This document shows positions 34,990 through 44,296 of a DNA stretch of 64,000 nucleotides, piece after piece (within the stretch, counting starts at the first letter, position 1; each line of letters opens with the position of its first letter). The position numbers were made by a program, and so were the translations under genes. The stretch is from Ornithomonoglobus_A sp045612845. GTDB taxonomy: Bacteria; Bacillota; Clostridia; UBA1381. Location of the stretch: contig JAZKZV010000006.1 of NCBI GenBank assembly GCA_045612845.1, positions 169,094 to 233,093 on the forward strand, read 5' to 3'. The notes under the pieces were generated by a model. It made no database searches and was not told the DNA's origin. It saw nothing but the letters and a program-made list of their open reading frames with translations.

Positions 34990-35091
34990 AAAAGAGGGTA
35001 CTTTGTATAAATTTGATATTGCTTGTAGGGGACGGCGTCCTCGACGTCCCGCAAATTTAAGCAATAAAATTTACACAGACAACCCTCTTTG
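34990..35091. repeat. Nested inverted repeat containing a REP copy
   Basis: Outer arms AAAGAGGGT and ACCCTCTTT flank inner arms (AAATTTGATATTGCTT with AAATTTAAGCAAT-type sequence) around the GTAGG-foot palindrome at 35025-35051. It fills the gap between nfnB and the convergent MFS gene and may also serve as that gene's terminator. Confidence 0.65.
35025..35051 (+). repeat. REP-like palindrome
   Basis: Starts GTAGGGGACGGCGTCCTCGA and ends CGTCCCGC; almost identical to the copy at 25053-25079. Confidence 0.8.
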
Positions 35092-35102
35092 TTTTATTTT
35101 TC

Positions 35103-36347
35103 TTATTTTTTTGTAAATTTTGTCCATCTTGGCGTAACAATTATACACAATACGCCGCAAAAAGCGATGGATATAAGCCAGCTTAGTACAACGCCTGACC
35201 ATGGCATAATTTCTGCCATTTTAGCAAAAACGTACGATGCAAGAATGTTTCCTACACTTGCGGCGGCATTCAAAATTCCCGATGCAGTAGCAATTCTGTC
35301 GTACTTTTCGAAATGCAGAGCTACAAATGACTGACAAAAAGGAGCCGCACCATGAATAAGCATATTGCCGATGGCTAATGCGGCAAGTATCCATATATAG
35401 TGGATACGTCCCAAAAAGCACGAAACAAAGAGCGGTACTAAGCTTACTATGTAAAAGAGCAACTGAGCTTTTGGTTCGTTTTGTGTTACCTTCTTTTTTA
35501 CTATTCCGGCAATTAGTGTTCCAAGCAACAGGAATATAATTAAAACAGTGCTTAGTCTTGTTGATATTGCCGCTGGCAGATTTTCGTATGATTCCATAAG
35601 CATAACGGGAGTCATCATCTTTATAGCGTTATCAATTGCATTTCGCAAAAGAGAATTTATCATCAGTATAAAAAATCCTGAGGATAACATCAACGGAAGC
35701 ATAGGTACCTTTTTTTGTTCGTTGTTATTGCTATCCTGCTTGTTGTATTCTATCTCCTCCACTGTCATCCTTTTTTCTAAAAAAGAGTTAAAAAAGAAAT
35801 ATAGTACAGACATTAGCATAAGACTTAGTGCCGATACAAGAAAATTATATCTCCAATTTGGAACAAAAGAGGCTATAAACATACTCATACCCAGACCAAG
35901 ACTGGTGGCAAACAGCATCCAGAAAACTGCTGTTGGTCGTATTTTTGGCGCAAGGTGAGTGGATGTAATCTTAAAAACTGAGGGCCATATTCCAAACTGA
36001 ACAATGGCACACGATACCCACGTTATCAACATTACGTAGTAGTTCTGGTTAAAATAAATAATTAAATTTGCAACTACCGAACCAACAAGACCAATCATTA
36101 TGAGTTTATATGGTGAATATTTATCTGCTGCAATACCGCCTACTACCTGGAGCGGTGCGTAAACAAACCAGAATGCTGCGGTAATAAATCCCGTCTGAGA
36201 TTTTGTCATAAACCCTTCTTCTACTATAAAAGCCAGTGCAGCCGAAAACATATTTTTTGTCATAAACACTACTGAATATAGTACAAACATAAAGATAAAG
36301 AAAATAATGCTTAGCTTTTCATCTTTAAGATATTTTTGTTCTTTCAT
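35103..36347 (-). CDS. MFS transporter (organophosphate:anion-like)
   Basis: About 414 residues with twelve hydrophobic segments. The first half begins KLSIIFFIFMFVLYSVVFMTKNMFSAALAF and shows GGIAADKYSPYK, the loop 2-3 motif of the major facilitator family. The central charged loop (KRMTVEEIEYNKQDSNNNEQKK) separates the two six-helix bundles. The general layout resembles GlpT/UhpT-like carriers, but the substrate is not clear. It is divergent from the 36599 deacetylase-like gene and shares its regulatory gap, so a sugar-related solute is likely. Start chosen at MKEQKYL with a GGCGGG-type site. Confidence 0.82.
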   Translation of the reverse strand: MKEQKYLKDEKLSIIFFIFMFVLYSVVFMTKNMFSAALAFIVEEGFMTKSQTGFITAAFWFVYAPLQVVGGIAADKYSPYKLIMIGLVGSVVANLIIYFNQNYYVMLITWVSCAIVQFGIWPSVFKITSTHLAPKIRPTAVFWMLFATSLGLGMSMFIASFVPNWRYNFLVSALSLMLMSVLYFFFNSFLEKRMTVEEIEYNKQDSNNNEQKKVPMLPLMLSSGFFILMINSLLRNAIDNAIKMMTPVMLMESYENLPAAISTRLSTVLIIFLLLGTLIAGIVKKKVTQNEPKAQLLFYIVSLVPLFVSCFLGRIHYIWILAALAIGNMLIHGAAPFCQSFVALHFEKYDRIATASGILNAAASVGNILASYVFAKMAEIMPWSGVVLSWLISIAFCGVLCIIVTPRWTKFTKK

Positions 36348-36390
36348 AATAACACTACCCGCCTTTTTATTCGAATTTTCGTATGTCTTT

Positions 36391-36419
36391 ATTATATCAC
36401 ATTTACATTTAAAAACCAA
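36391..36419 (-). promoter_or_regulatory. Promoter of the MFS gene
   Basis: On the minus strand TTGGTT (36419-36414), 17-bp spacer, TATAAT (36396-36391). Confidence 0.65.
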
Positions 36420-36478
36420 TATATAATTTGCCCTAAAATCAATATAAAATCACCCAATTTTGCGGCTACATGCTTAAT

Positions 36479-36505
36479 TTTGTAATCAATTACCTAAATT
36501 TGTAA
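36479..36505 (+). promoter_or_regulatory. Direct repeats upstream of the 36599 promoter
   Basis: TTTGTAA occurs at 36479-36485 and 36499-36505, 20 bp apart (two helical turns), ending 16 bp before the -35 box. This spacing suits an activator dimer such as an AraC-type protein, in a divergent region between two sugar-related genes. Confidence 0.4.
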
Positions 36506-36521
36506 CTAATGGTTCATTTGC

Positions 36522-36550
36522 TTGACATTTATGCTTGCCCATGATACAAT
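36522..36550 (+). promoter_or_regulatory. Promoter of the 36599 gene with flanking inverted repeat
   Basis: TTGACA at 36522-36527, 17-bp spacer, TACAAT at 36545-36550. ATTTGCTT just before the -35 box and AAGCAAAT at 36565-36572 form an 8-bp inverted repeat that brackets the promoter, a plausible operator. Confidence 0.7.
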
Positions 36551-36598
36551 ACGTTTGTTTATTTAAGCAAATAATTATGTGGTATAACGGAGGTTTTT

Positions 36599-37525
36599 AT
36601 GAAAAGAAAAGCATGCTTTTTAATTGATGATGTTATATGGGTGTTCCGCGACCTTACACGTCAGGCACCAAAATCGTTATTTGACAATCCCTTTCTGAAG
36701 CTTATGAAGGAAGGGCACGATAAATATGGAATGAAGGTTCAGCTTAATGCATTTTATCGTACAGATTTTTTCTATGGCGATGATGAGTTTTCGCTATCAG
36801 AAATGACAGATGCCTACAAAAGCGAATGGGAGGCGGCATCCGACTGGCTTAAGATAGGTTTTCATGCAAAGCAGGAGTTTCCCGACTATCCGTACATCAA
36901 TGCAAATTACGATGCAATAAAAAAGGATATTGACAGTATTAAAAACGAAGTCATTCGTTTTGCGGGCAAAAACACCTTTGCTGTTGGCGCAATTCCGCAC
37001 TGGGTGCCAGTAAGCAAGGAATCGGTAAGTGCTTTTTACGATAGCGGTGTAAGAGTGCTTTCATGCTCGTGGGGAGACAAGCACGAATATAACGGAGACC
37101 CAAACTCACTTCCATATGGGCACGCTGCGCGTCTTTTACATAACAGAAAGCCAGAAACAATGCTCTTTAAAAGAGGAGGTCTTGATAAAGCCATTGATAG
37201 TTCAATCTGTGGCTATAATCATCTTACACAAGAGCAGATTGACGAAGTTCTGTTTAATACAAAAACAATACTTGATGCGGAAACAGGTATGAAATTTAAG
37301 AGAATTTCAAACTCACCATGTCCAAACTTGTGTAATGAGGAGTATCTTGTGGCGGGTATCATGAAAAACGTCGGAAAAGAATATATTGCCTACGTTACTC
37401 ACGAACAGTATTTTTATAAAGACTATTATGCATATCAACCCGACTATCCTGCTAAAATTCTTGCAGCGGCAAGAACTCTTTGGGAAAATGGTTATGAATT
37501 TATGTTTATTGAAAATCTCGATTAA
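36599..37525 (+). CDS. Polysaccharide-deacetylase-like protein, paralogue 2
   Basis: 308 residues, clearly paralogous to the gene at 4290 over its whole length. Shared features are FDDVIWxFRDLTRQ (here LIDDVIWVFRDLTRQAPKS), GMKVQLNAFYRTDFFYG, GFHAKQEFPDYPYINA, PYGHAARLLHNRKPET and HEQYFY. The conserved DD pair, histidines and acidic residues suggest a metal-dependent barrel enzyme acting on carbohydrate, but the activity is unproven. It is monocistronic, with its own promoter and terminator, and lies beside the DUF4838-type glycan gene and a divergent MFS carrier. Confidence 0.65.
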   Translation: MKRKACFLIDDVIWVFRDLTRQAPKSLFDNPFLKLMKEGHDKYGMKVQLNAFYRTDFFYGDDEFSLSEMTDAYKSEWEAASDWLKIGFHAKQEFPDYPYINANYDAIKKDIDSIKNEVIRFAGKNTFAVGAIPHWVPVSKESVSAFYDSGVRVLSCSWGDKHEYNGDPNSLPYGHAARLLHNRKPETMLFKRGGLDKAIDSSICGYNHLTQEQIDEVLFNTKTILDAETGMKFKRISNSPCPNLCNEEYLVAGIMKNVGKEYIAYVTHEQYFYKDYYAYQPDYPAKILAAARTLWENGYEFMFIENLD

Positions 37526-37529
37526 CATA

Positions 37530-37561
37530 AAATAGGACAGTTTATACAAACTGTCCTATTT
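37530..37561. terminator. Bidirectional terminator
   Basis: AAATAGGACAGTTT-ATAC-AAACTGTCCTATTT, a 14-bp stem followed by TATTTTT. It separates the convergent genes at 36599 and 39593. Confidence 0.85.
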
Positions 37562-37565
37562 ATTT

Positions 37566-39593
37566 TTAGCCTTGTTTTCTTAAAGCCTTACATCTGTAAT
37601 AGAGCGCATTTAACTGTGAACGCTTTAGTGAGTTATTCACCATCGTTTCGATATTTGTTTCGGAATTTACATACTGCATAGGAACATAATAATGTATCAT
37701 TTCTGTTGCAAGAGTGTCAATTTTTTTCCACAACTCGTCGGTGTCTTTTCCATTATACAAATCGTCGTGATACTGTGTGAACATGGTTATTATATTCATC
37801 ATATTAACACCGTATCTTAAAGAGGCAAGGTCCTCTTCAAAAATGCCGAGTGTTTTTGAATCTAATGCATTACGTACCATCATCGGATTAAGTGCAGTTT
37901 TAAACTCAGTCGGAATTTCCATATTTTTAATTTCGTCTTTCCAACAGTCAAAGGTAATGTCATATGCCTTTTTCAGATTTTCTGCAGCTTCGTAGCCGAT
38001 ATTTATTGCGTCCTTTTCTAAATGGTCATCTTTTTTTAGTAAGCTCTTTGGCTTTCTTCCGTCCCATCTTAAGAGTTGAGTTAAAATACTTCTTTCGCCC
38101 CATGCACGCCAGCTCTGTATGTAGTATGTTGCGTCCTCAATAAGCTCATATGCTTTTTTCATTTTTGGAGCATGCTCGTTGTACATATCTTTAAAGTATT
38201 GCTCAACAAATGCGTCCATATCGGTATTTATATCCCATTGCAGTTGTGCATAAATGCTTTGTGTAAGTGCACGCACACTCCAGTTTATCATAGGAACGTG
38301 CAGATATGTCATACCCTTTACACCAAGCTCGTGATATTTTCTTATATCAGAAATCATGGACTTGGTGAATACAAGAGGCATATCCTCCATTTTTGATACG
38401 TTATAGTATTCGCCTGCTATAATTCCGACATCATGCCAGTTTTTTAAGCGCTCGTGGTAGAAGGTGTTATATGAGCAGTTTTTATCGTCAAAAGTATGCT
38501 TATAGCAACGCATTATAGACCAGAAGATTATTGCATCTCCCGACTGTTTTACATTTTCGGGAACAGGGTTTAGCGGTGGGTCGATTGTATCTGTACCCTC
38601 GTATGAGGTAAGAACAAGACGGACATTGTGGTCTACACGTCCGGTAGCAAGCGCTTTGTCAAATCGCTCTCTTATCTGGGATACAAGGTGTAAAGCTCTG
38701 TCTGTACCATTACCTAATTTTGAGCAGTTTTTACACATACACGATTTGCCCCATGTATCAAAGGTTGCAAACTGAATTCGGTCGCACTCATACCACTCGT
38801 TGTTTATGCGATCTATAAGCCTGTCTGCAAGATAATCCAAAACACCCTCATTGGTCATACAGAATTGAAGCATAAGAGCGTTTTCTTTTGTAACCTCATT
38901 TTCGCTATCTGTCCCGTACCAGTCGCGGTGCTCCTCCCAGAAGGTTTTTCCGTTTTCGGTTTTGTTATCGGGGTCAAGCATTGCTTCAAATATGTGTCCC
39001 CCGTTGTCAAAAACCATTCCAAGTTTCTTCTGGAATTTACCTGTATAGGGACGGTAAACCGAGAGGTTCATTCTGTTTCGTGCCATCCATAGCCATAACT
39101 TTGTAGACTCCTTGTGTGCACCCTCAAACATAAAACCACGACCTAATGGCATTGAGGCGCTAAAGGTTTTTTCTTTTTCGATATTGTTAAGTGCTTGCGG
39201 CTTATCTTCGGGCACAACCTCAACTTCAAGACTTGGCCATCTTATACCCTGGAGTCTTAAAAATTCGTATGCTCCGTACAGTGCACCTGTACGGCTTTTT
39301 CCTAAAATTTTTATTCCGTCATTTAACGGGGTCAGTGTAAATTCGCTGTTTTCAAAATCCTCGTCAAGTGCGTCTATGTATATATTAAAGCAGTCTGATT
39401 GCGGTTCGTTTCCAAATGTTGTGGTAATGCCAAGTTTTTTTAAGTAGGCTATTATTTCTGTTGCACCAAAAGATATGGTGCATCTTTTGGCTTCAAAAGG
39501 GTCTTTTCTGAAATCTATATTTCTTTCGTCGTTTGCCCACAGATACATATGTTCTGCGGTGTTTTCGTAAGATAGTACAATATTTGCAATCAT
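37566..39593 (-). CDS. DUF4838-type carbohydrate-active protein
   Basis: 675 residues, no signal peptide. The N-terminal about 130 residues resemble the GH20/GH67-like domain 2 fold (GKSRTGALYGAYEFLRLQGIRWPS). The central region from about 145 (SMPLGRGFMFEG and MARNRMNLSVYRPY) to 450 is barrel-like and contains a CMCKNC cysteine cluster. A helical C-terminus follows (FKDMYNEHAPKMKKAYELIED). DUF4838 proteins accompany polysaccharide-use genes and are suspected glycoside hydrolases. Lack of a signal suggests action on imported oligosaccharides. Confidence 0.7.
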   Translation of the reverse strand: MIANIVLSYENTAEHMYLWANDERNIDFRKDPFEAKRCTISFGATEIIAYLKKLGITTTFGNEPQSDCFNIYIDALDEDFENSEFTLTPLNDGIKILGKSRTGALYGAYEFLRLQGIRWPSLEVEVVPEDKPQALNNIEKEKTFSASMPLGRGFMFEGAHKESTKLWLWMARNRMNLSVYRPYTGKFQKKLGMVFDNGGHIFEAMLDPDNKTENGKTFWEEHRDWYGTDSENEVTKENALMLQFCMTNEGVLDYLADRLIDRINNEWYECDRIQFATFDTWGKSCMCKNCSKLGNGTDRALHLVSQIRERFDKALATGRVDHNVRLVLTSYEGTDTIDPPLNPVPENVKQSGDAIIFWSIMRCYKHTFDDKNCSYNTFYHERLKNWHDVGIIAGEYYNVSKMEDMPLVFTKSMISDIRKYHELGVKGMTYLHVPMINWSVRALTQSIYAQLQWDINTDMDAFVEQYFKDMYNEHAPKMKKAYELIEDATYYIQSWRAWGERSILTQLLRWDGRKPKSLLKKDDHLEKDAINIGYEAAENLKKAYDITFDCWKDEIKNMEIPTEFKTALNPMMVRNALDSKTLGIFEEDLASLRYGVNMMNIITMFTQYHDDLYNGKDTDELWKKIDTLATEMIHYYVPMQYVNSETNIETMVNNSLKRSQLNALYYRCKALRKQG

Positions 39594-39637
39594 AATTTAA
39601 CCAGTCCTTTCAAAACATTCATAATTCTGTTAATCAT

Positions 39638-39665
39638 ATTATACCAAAACCAGAGAAAAAATCAA
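39638..39665 (-). promoter_or_regulatory. Promoter of the DUF4838-type gene
   Basis: On the minus strand TTGATT (39665-39660), 16-bp spacer, TATAAT (39643-39638). Confidence 0.6.
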
Positions 39666-39719
39666 GTGCATATATTGACATTAAATGTTGCATATGTTGA
39701 TGTTTTCCATTATAAACAA

Positions 39720-39746
39720 AAAAAGACAGCCAAAAGCTGTCCTTTA
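39720..39746 (-). terminator. Terminator after the serine hydrolase gene
   Basis: On the minus strand GGACAGC-TTTTG-GCTGTC followed by seven T. Confidence 0.8.
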
Positions 39747-39762
39747 AAGTACCGTAAAAATA

Positions 39763-40791
39763 TTATATCATACTAAATACTGCTTTGTATATATCCACGC
39801 GCGATTTGGCAGCCTCGCCTGATGAATTAAGCATGGTAACGACGCCAATGCCCTTGCCCTTATCAACAAAGAAGGATGAATTATATGGCTCATAATTACC
39901 CGTATGTCCGTATATGTAACCATCACCAAACGGACGTACAAAAATTCCAAGCCCGTAATACTCGCCTGGCATGTCAGGCTTTTCTATGTGTTTTGAGAGC
40001 ATATCATCAAAGCTTTTTTTATTAAGAATTACTTCGCCCGAATCTGCTATACCATCATTTAAAAACATTCGTGAGAGCTTGCACATATCCTCTGTGTTGG
40101 AGTAAAGCCCCGCGCCTGCATGGTATGCGGTGTTTATTCTTTGACGGTGAATAACCGAGAAATTACCGTCCTTAAAAATATGCGGAAGACTTAGAGGGTA
40201 TGTAGATGCAACAAAGTAATCGAATGTTGATGTATTCATGCCCAAAGGTTTTAGCACATACTCATATACAAGCTCTGTATATGGTCTTTGTGTTACTTTT
40301 GAGGCAACCATACCTATAATGTTATAGCCCCAGCTTGTATAGCGGTATTGTCTATCGCTCGGGTGAGACAGAATTTCGAACCCCTTTACAGTGTTTAAAA
40401 TAACATCATTCATTGTACTTTCATCACGTGAGCCTTCTGCAAGTGGCGTTTCGGGCGGCAGACCCGAAATATGACACATTAAATGTCTCAGAGTTACAGC
40501 TTCTGTTACATCATGTCTTAAAAGCTCAAACTCGCTCACATAGTTCTTAATAGGTGTATCGAGGTCTAAAATACCCTCTTCGCAAAGGCGCAAAATCATA
40601 ATCGATGTAAATGTTTTTGTCATAGACGCAATTTTATAAAGTGCGTCGGGGTGAGAGGGAACGTCAGGTCTTATGGCACTATCAAAGCCAAAGCTTTTTT
40701 TATAGATTATTTCTTTGGAGTTTGTTACTGCAACAGACATTCCCGCAAGTTTACTCTCCAAAAAAAGTTCGTTTATTTTCTTATCAAACAT
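39763..40791 (-). CDS. Serine hydrolase, beta-lactamase class C family
   Basis: 342 residues of the penicillin-binding-like fold. The nucleophile motif SxxK is SMTK at 56-59. The expected YxN motif region reads YTSWGYN near 175, a deviation from YSN. The third motif is HTG near residue 310. There is no signal peptide, so it is probably a cytoplasmic esterase or D-aminopeptidase rather than a secreted beta-lactamase. It follows the EamA exporter gene by 13 bp on the same strand. Confidence 0.88.
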   Translation of the reverse strand: MFDKKINELFLESKLAGMSVAVTNSKEIIYKKSFGFDSAIRPDVPSHPDALYKIASMTKTFTSIMILRLCEEGILDLDTPIKNYVSEFELLRHDVTEAVTLRHLMCHISGLPPETPLAEGSRDESTMNDVILNTVKGFEILSHPSDRQYRYTSWGYNIIGMVASKVTQRPYTELVYEYVLKPLGMNTSTFDYFVASTYPLSLPHIFKDGNFSVIHRQRINTAYHAGAGLYSNTEDMCKLSRMFLNDGIADSGEVILNKKSFDDMLSKHIEKPDMPGEYYGLGIFVRPFGDGYIYGHTGNYEPYNSSFFVDKGKGIGVVTMLNSSGEAAKSRVDIYKAVFSMI

Positions 40792-40804
40792 ATATTAAAC
40801 ACTC

Positions 40805-41734
40805 CTATTTCTTTTTAATATCATCAAGGCTCGACATCATTACTGCCGCAACACCAAGTATAGCACCGAATACAAGGTTGAGATTAAGAACATCACTGCC
40901 TGTAAGCACAGATAAAATACCTGTAACTACTGCTGAAAACGGCATTATAATTGCTACTGCGGTGGGGTCTATATGCTTCATGGAATTTGTTCGTATAATC
41001 CAGCAAAAAGCAACTGCAATTATGGAATAGACTATAGTAAAGAGAATAAGACCAAAATCCATGGTAAAAAGTATTTTTTCTATTGGTACAACAACGCCCT
41101 CGGCATTTGTCATAGTAATAAAATTCAGAGATATCGCAAAGGCCAACGAAACGGTTATACCAACTACCGACTGAGTTGCAAGGTACATCGGTGCATGGAA
41201 TTTTTTTGCAAATACACCCGTAAGTGCAATGTTAAATCCATATAAAAGTCCCGATGCCGCACACAGAATTTCGCCTATTCCCCACGAGGAGTCAGAAAAA
41301 GAAATTCCGTTTAAAACAAACACACCAACAAGGCATGTTATACAAGATAAAATTGTCATAAATCCGGGCTTTTTCTTTGCAATAAAAAACATCAGAACAG
41401 GAACTGTAATGCACGATAAATTTTCTAAAAATGCATAACGTGCAGGTGTTGTATACATAAGACCTATTTTTTGGGTTATGTTTGCAAGTGCAAGAAAGAA
41501 GCCCGTAGGTATTCCGACCTTTATGTATTCGCGATTAAAATTTTTAAGGTGCTTTGCCGATAAAGCAAGATACGTAAAAAACAAAATCGTTTCGGTAAAA
41601 GCAAGACGTATGCTTGGCGAATAATATTTATAAAAATATTGTGTTATAAGCGGAGCAGTACCCCACATAAAAACTACAAAAAACAATCCCAAATATGCCA
41701 TTGTTTTTTTGTTTGAGAAAAATTTTGTATACAT
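40805..41734 (-). CDS. EamA/DMT family transporter
   Basis: About 309 residues with ten hydrophobic helices in two EamA repeats. The first begins AYLGLFFVVFMWGTAPLITQYFYKYYSPSIRLAF, the typical DMT start. The second repeat (from about 150) includes LLYGFNIALTGVFAKKFHA. Such carriers export amino acids or metabolites. A LysR-type regulator is transcribed divergently, which often controls the exporter. The start at 41734 is preferred because AAAGGA lies eight bases upstream. Confidence 0.85.
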   Translation of the reverse strand: MYTKFFSNKKTMAYLGLFFVVFMWGTAPLITQYFYKYYSPSIRLAFTETILFFTYLALSAKHLKNFNREYIKVGIPTGFFLALANITQKIGLMYTTPARYAFLENLSCITVPVLMFFIAKKKPGFMTILSCITCLVGVFVLNGISFSDSSWGIGEILCAASGLLYGFNIALTGVFAKKFHAPMYLATQSVVGITVSLAFAISLNFITMTNAEGVVVPIEKILFTMDFGLILFTIVYSIIAVAFCWIIRTNSMKHIDPTAVAIIMPFSAVVTGILSVLTGSDVLNLNLVFGAILGVAAVMMSSLDDIKKK

Positions 41735-41786
41735 AATACAAATCCTTTCCAAAAATATTGTGTACTCATAAATACTAACACAGTTC

Positions 41787-41815
41787 TTGACATTTTACAA
41801 TATTACATATATAAT
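41787..41815 (+). promoter_or_regulatory. Promoter of the LysR-type gene
   Basis: TTGACA at 41787-41792, 17-bp spacer, TATAAT at 41810-41815: near-perfect consensus in the 122-bp divergent region with the EamA gene. Confidence 0.75.
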
Positions 41816-41856
41816 AAGGGTGTGAAAAAAATTCAACACTGTTTTGGGGGAAGCTT

Positions 41857-42732
41857 ATGGACACAAAAAAAATAGAAGTCCTTTTAAGAGCAATAGAGCT
41901 TGGGAGTTTGTCTAAGGCGGCGCATGAGTATCTGTATACTCCGTCTGCGGTTTCGCATATTCTTGATTCTGTCGAAAGTGAGATAGGCACAAGAATAATA
42001 AAACGTACCTACAAGGGTATTGAGGCAGAGGAGAGCGCAAGGGACATAATTTTCGAGCTGGAAAAGCTGATAGAAACAGAAAAACGCATTGTAAAAATGG
42101 CTTCTGCAGCAAAAAAGGGAAAAGAAACAATAAATATTGCAACATATTCGAGTATATCAAAGTATATTCTGCCGCGAATTATTAAGGGCTTTAAGAAAAT
42201 GTATCAACACATTGATATCAATATTATTGTAGTTGACAGACTAAAAGAGATCTATGACAATAATAATGCCGACATTCTCTTTGGCGAAAGGTACGAAGAT
42301 GCAAGAAGCGTGTGGGAGGAATTGATAAACGACCCGTATGTAGCAGTTTTACCGTCATCATACAAATGTACAGATAAAATTATAAAACGCGAGACATTAT
42401 ATAAAACCCCGTTTATTATGGCAGCGGACACGAGTATTACAAACTATATGGATGAGAGTAAAATGGAGGATATTATCCGCATAAATTCGCATGATGACAG
42501 CTCGGTGTTCGAAATGGTAAGGGAGGGAATGGGCACAGCCATTCTTCCGTCTTTGTCTGTTGAGGAGGGCAAGGATGTAATTTTAAGAGAGCTTGACCCT
42601 AAAATAAATCGTATTCTCGGTATAGTTTATCGCACGGATGATTTTAAACACAACGAGCATATAAGAAGTTTTGTTAAGTATATAAGAGAATTTATAAAAA
42701 CGAGAAATCAAAGATTTAATAGCCAGGATTGA
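41857..42732 (+). CDS. LysR family transcriptional regulator
   Basis: 291 residues. The N-terminal winged helix (residues 4-62) reads LLRAIELGSLSKAAHEYLYTPSAVSHILDSVESEIGTRI. A linker helix precedes the effector-binding, periplasmic-protein-like domain (about 90-280, INIATYSSISKYILPRIIKGFKKMYQHIDI). Divergent orientation suggests it regulates the EamA exporter; the pepD gene starts 52 bp downstream. Confidence 0.9.
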   Translation: MDTKKIEVLLRAIELGSLSKAAHEYLYTPSAVSHILDSVESEIGTRIIKRTYKGIEAEESARDIIFELEKLIETEKRIVKMASAAKKGKETINIATYSSISKYILPRIIKGFKKMYQHIDINIIVVDRLKEIYDNNNADILFGERYEDARSVWEELINDPYVAVLPSSYKCTDKIIKRETLYKTPFIMAADTSITNYMDESKMEDIIRINSHDDSSVFEMVREGMGTAILPSLSVEEGKDVILRELDPKINRILGIVYRTDDFKHNEHIRSFVKYIREFIKTRNQRFNSQD

Positions 42733-42784
42733 GGTTATAATAATAACAGTTTTTGGAAAAACACAATTAAAAGGAGAGATTATA

Positions 42785-44227
42785 ATGCATAAATTATCAG
42801 GTGTTGAGCCGCAAAAAGTTTTTAAATATTTTGAGGAAATATCCCAAATCCCAAGAGGTTCGGGCAATATGGAAAAAATATCGGGATACTGTGTCACATT
42901 TGCAAAGGAGCATAATTTAAAATATATAAAAGATGATGCGAATAACGTTATCATATATAAAGACGCAACACAAGGCTTTGAGAATGCCGATGCTGTGATA
43001 TTGCAAGGACATATGGATATGGTATGCCAAAAAACTGACGAGTCTATGGCAGACTTCGAAAAAGACGGTATTGATATTTTTATTGACGGTGATTTTATAA
43101 AGGCACGGGGCACAACGCTCGGTGCGGATAATGGTATTGCAGTAGCAATGATGCTCTCTGTTTTAGCGGATAAAAATCTTGAGCACCCGCCTATTGAGGC
43201 AGTGTTTACAACTGACGAGGAAATTGGCATGATAGGTGCATCAAAGCTTGATGTGAGCGTGTTAAAAGGCAAGAGAATGATAAATCTCGACTCAGAGGAG
43301 GAAAATGCCCTTACAGTATCGTGTGCGGGCGGAAGTGATGTAAAAATCACATTGCCGATAACGAAAGAAACAAAAAAGGGTACAAGAATAAAAGTCCAAA
43401 TAAATGGTCTTAAGGGCGGTCATTCGGGAGTTGAGATTGATAAGGGCAGAGTAAATGCAAATGTTCTTATGGGCAGAGTGCTAAATAAAATAAAACAGGT
43501 TGCCGATTTTGACATAATCGCTATAGATGGCGGTACAAAACGAAATGCAATTCCCCTTGACTCTGTGGCAGAGATTTTAGCTTATGACGAAAGTAAAGTA
43601 ACAAATGCCATAGAAGAATATTTTGGTATTATAAAGGACGAATTTAAGGACAGGGAACCAGGTTGCAATATTGAGGTGTCTGTTGGAAGTTCGGGAGAGT
43701 TTGAGATTTTTGATGAAAAGTCGACAGAAAAAATAATATATATGCTCATAACAACGCCAAACGGAGTTACAGATATGAGTAAATCAATAGAGGGACTTGT
43801 GGAAACCTCGCTTAATCTTGGGATTTTAAAAACAGAGCAATGCGGAGTGGTAATGCAATATGCTCTTAGGAGTAACAAAAAAAGCGCACTTGACTTTTTA
43901 GAGGAAAGGCTCTTATGCTTTGGAAAGAACAATGGATGTGAGACACTGCTATCGGGAAGATATGAGCCATGGGAATACAGAGGAAATTCGCCCATGAGAG
44001 ATATGTATATAAAAACATACAGCGAGAGAGTAGGCAAAGAACCGAATGTTGAGGCAATACACGCAGGTCTTGAATGTGCGGTGTTCTCGGGAAATATAAA
44101 AGACCTTGACTCCATTGCAATAGGTCCTGATATGTTTGATGTGCATACAGTAAAAGAACGGTTAAGCATTCCCTCAACCAAGCTTATTTATGAGATTTTA
44201 TGTGATATACTCAAAAAACTCAAATAA
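42785..44227 (+). CDS. pepD: Aminoacyl-histidine dipeptidase (Xaa-His dipeptidase)
   Basis: 480 residues of the M20C PepD/PepV-like family. Metal motifs are LQGHMDMV (about 77-84), TTLGADNGIAVAMML near 117, and TTDEEIGMIGA near 145; a further NLDSEEE and late AIHAGLECAVF site complete the ligand set. It cleaves dipeptides such as carnosine or Xaa-His in the cytoplasm. Together with the downstream OPT transporter it suggests peptide use. Confidence 0.93.
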   Translation: MHKLSGVEPQKVFKYFEEISQIPRGSGNMEKISGYCVTFAKEHNLKYIKDDANNVIIYKDATQGFENADAVILQGHMDMVCQKTDESMADFEKDGIDIFIDGDFIKARGTTLGADNGIAVAMMLSVLADKNLEHPPIEAVFTTDEEIGMIGASKLDVSVLKGKRMINLDSEEENALTVSCAGGSDVKITLPITKETKKGTRIKVQINGLKGGHSGVEIDKGRVNANVLMGRVLNKIKQVADFDIIAIDGGTKRNAIPLDSVAEILAYDESKVTNAIEEYFGIIKDEFKDREPGCNIEVSVGSSGEFEIFDEKSTEKIIYMLITTPNGVTDMSKSIEGLVETSLNLGILKTEQCGVVMQYALRSNKKSALDFLEERLLCFGKNNGCETLLSGRYEPWEYRGNSPMRDMYIKTYSERVGKEPNVEAIHAGLECAVFSGNIKDLDSIAIGPDMFDVHTVKERLSIPSTKLIYEILCDILKKLK

Positions 44228-44232
44228 TACCA

Positions 44233-44261
44233 TTGCACTTTTCTATAATTTATGATACAAT
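44233..44261 (+). promoter_or_regulatory. Promoter of the SGNH hydrolase gene
   Basis: TTGCAC at 44233-44238, 17-bp spacer, TACAAT at 44256-44261. Confidence 0.6.
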
Positions 44262-44296
44262 AGTTAAGAAAAATAAGTAGAGTAATGAGGTGTATT

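Noticed and set aside
39763..40791. Beta-lactamase resistance gene
   Set aside because: The SxxK fold is present, but there is no signal peptide and the YxN motif deviates, so an esterase or peptidase role is more likely.
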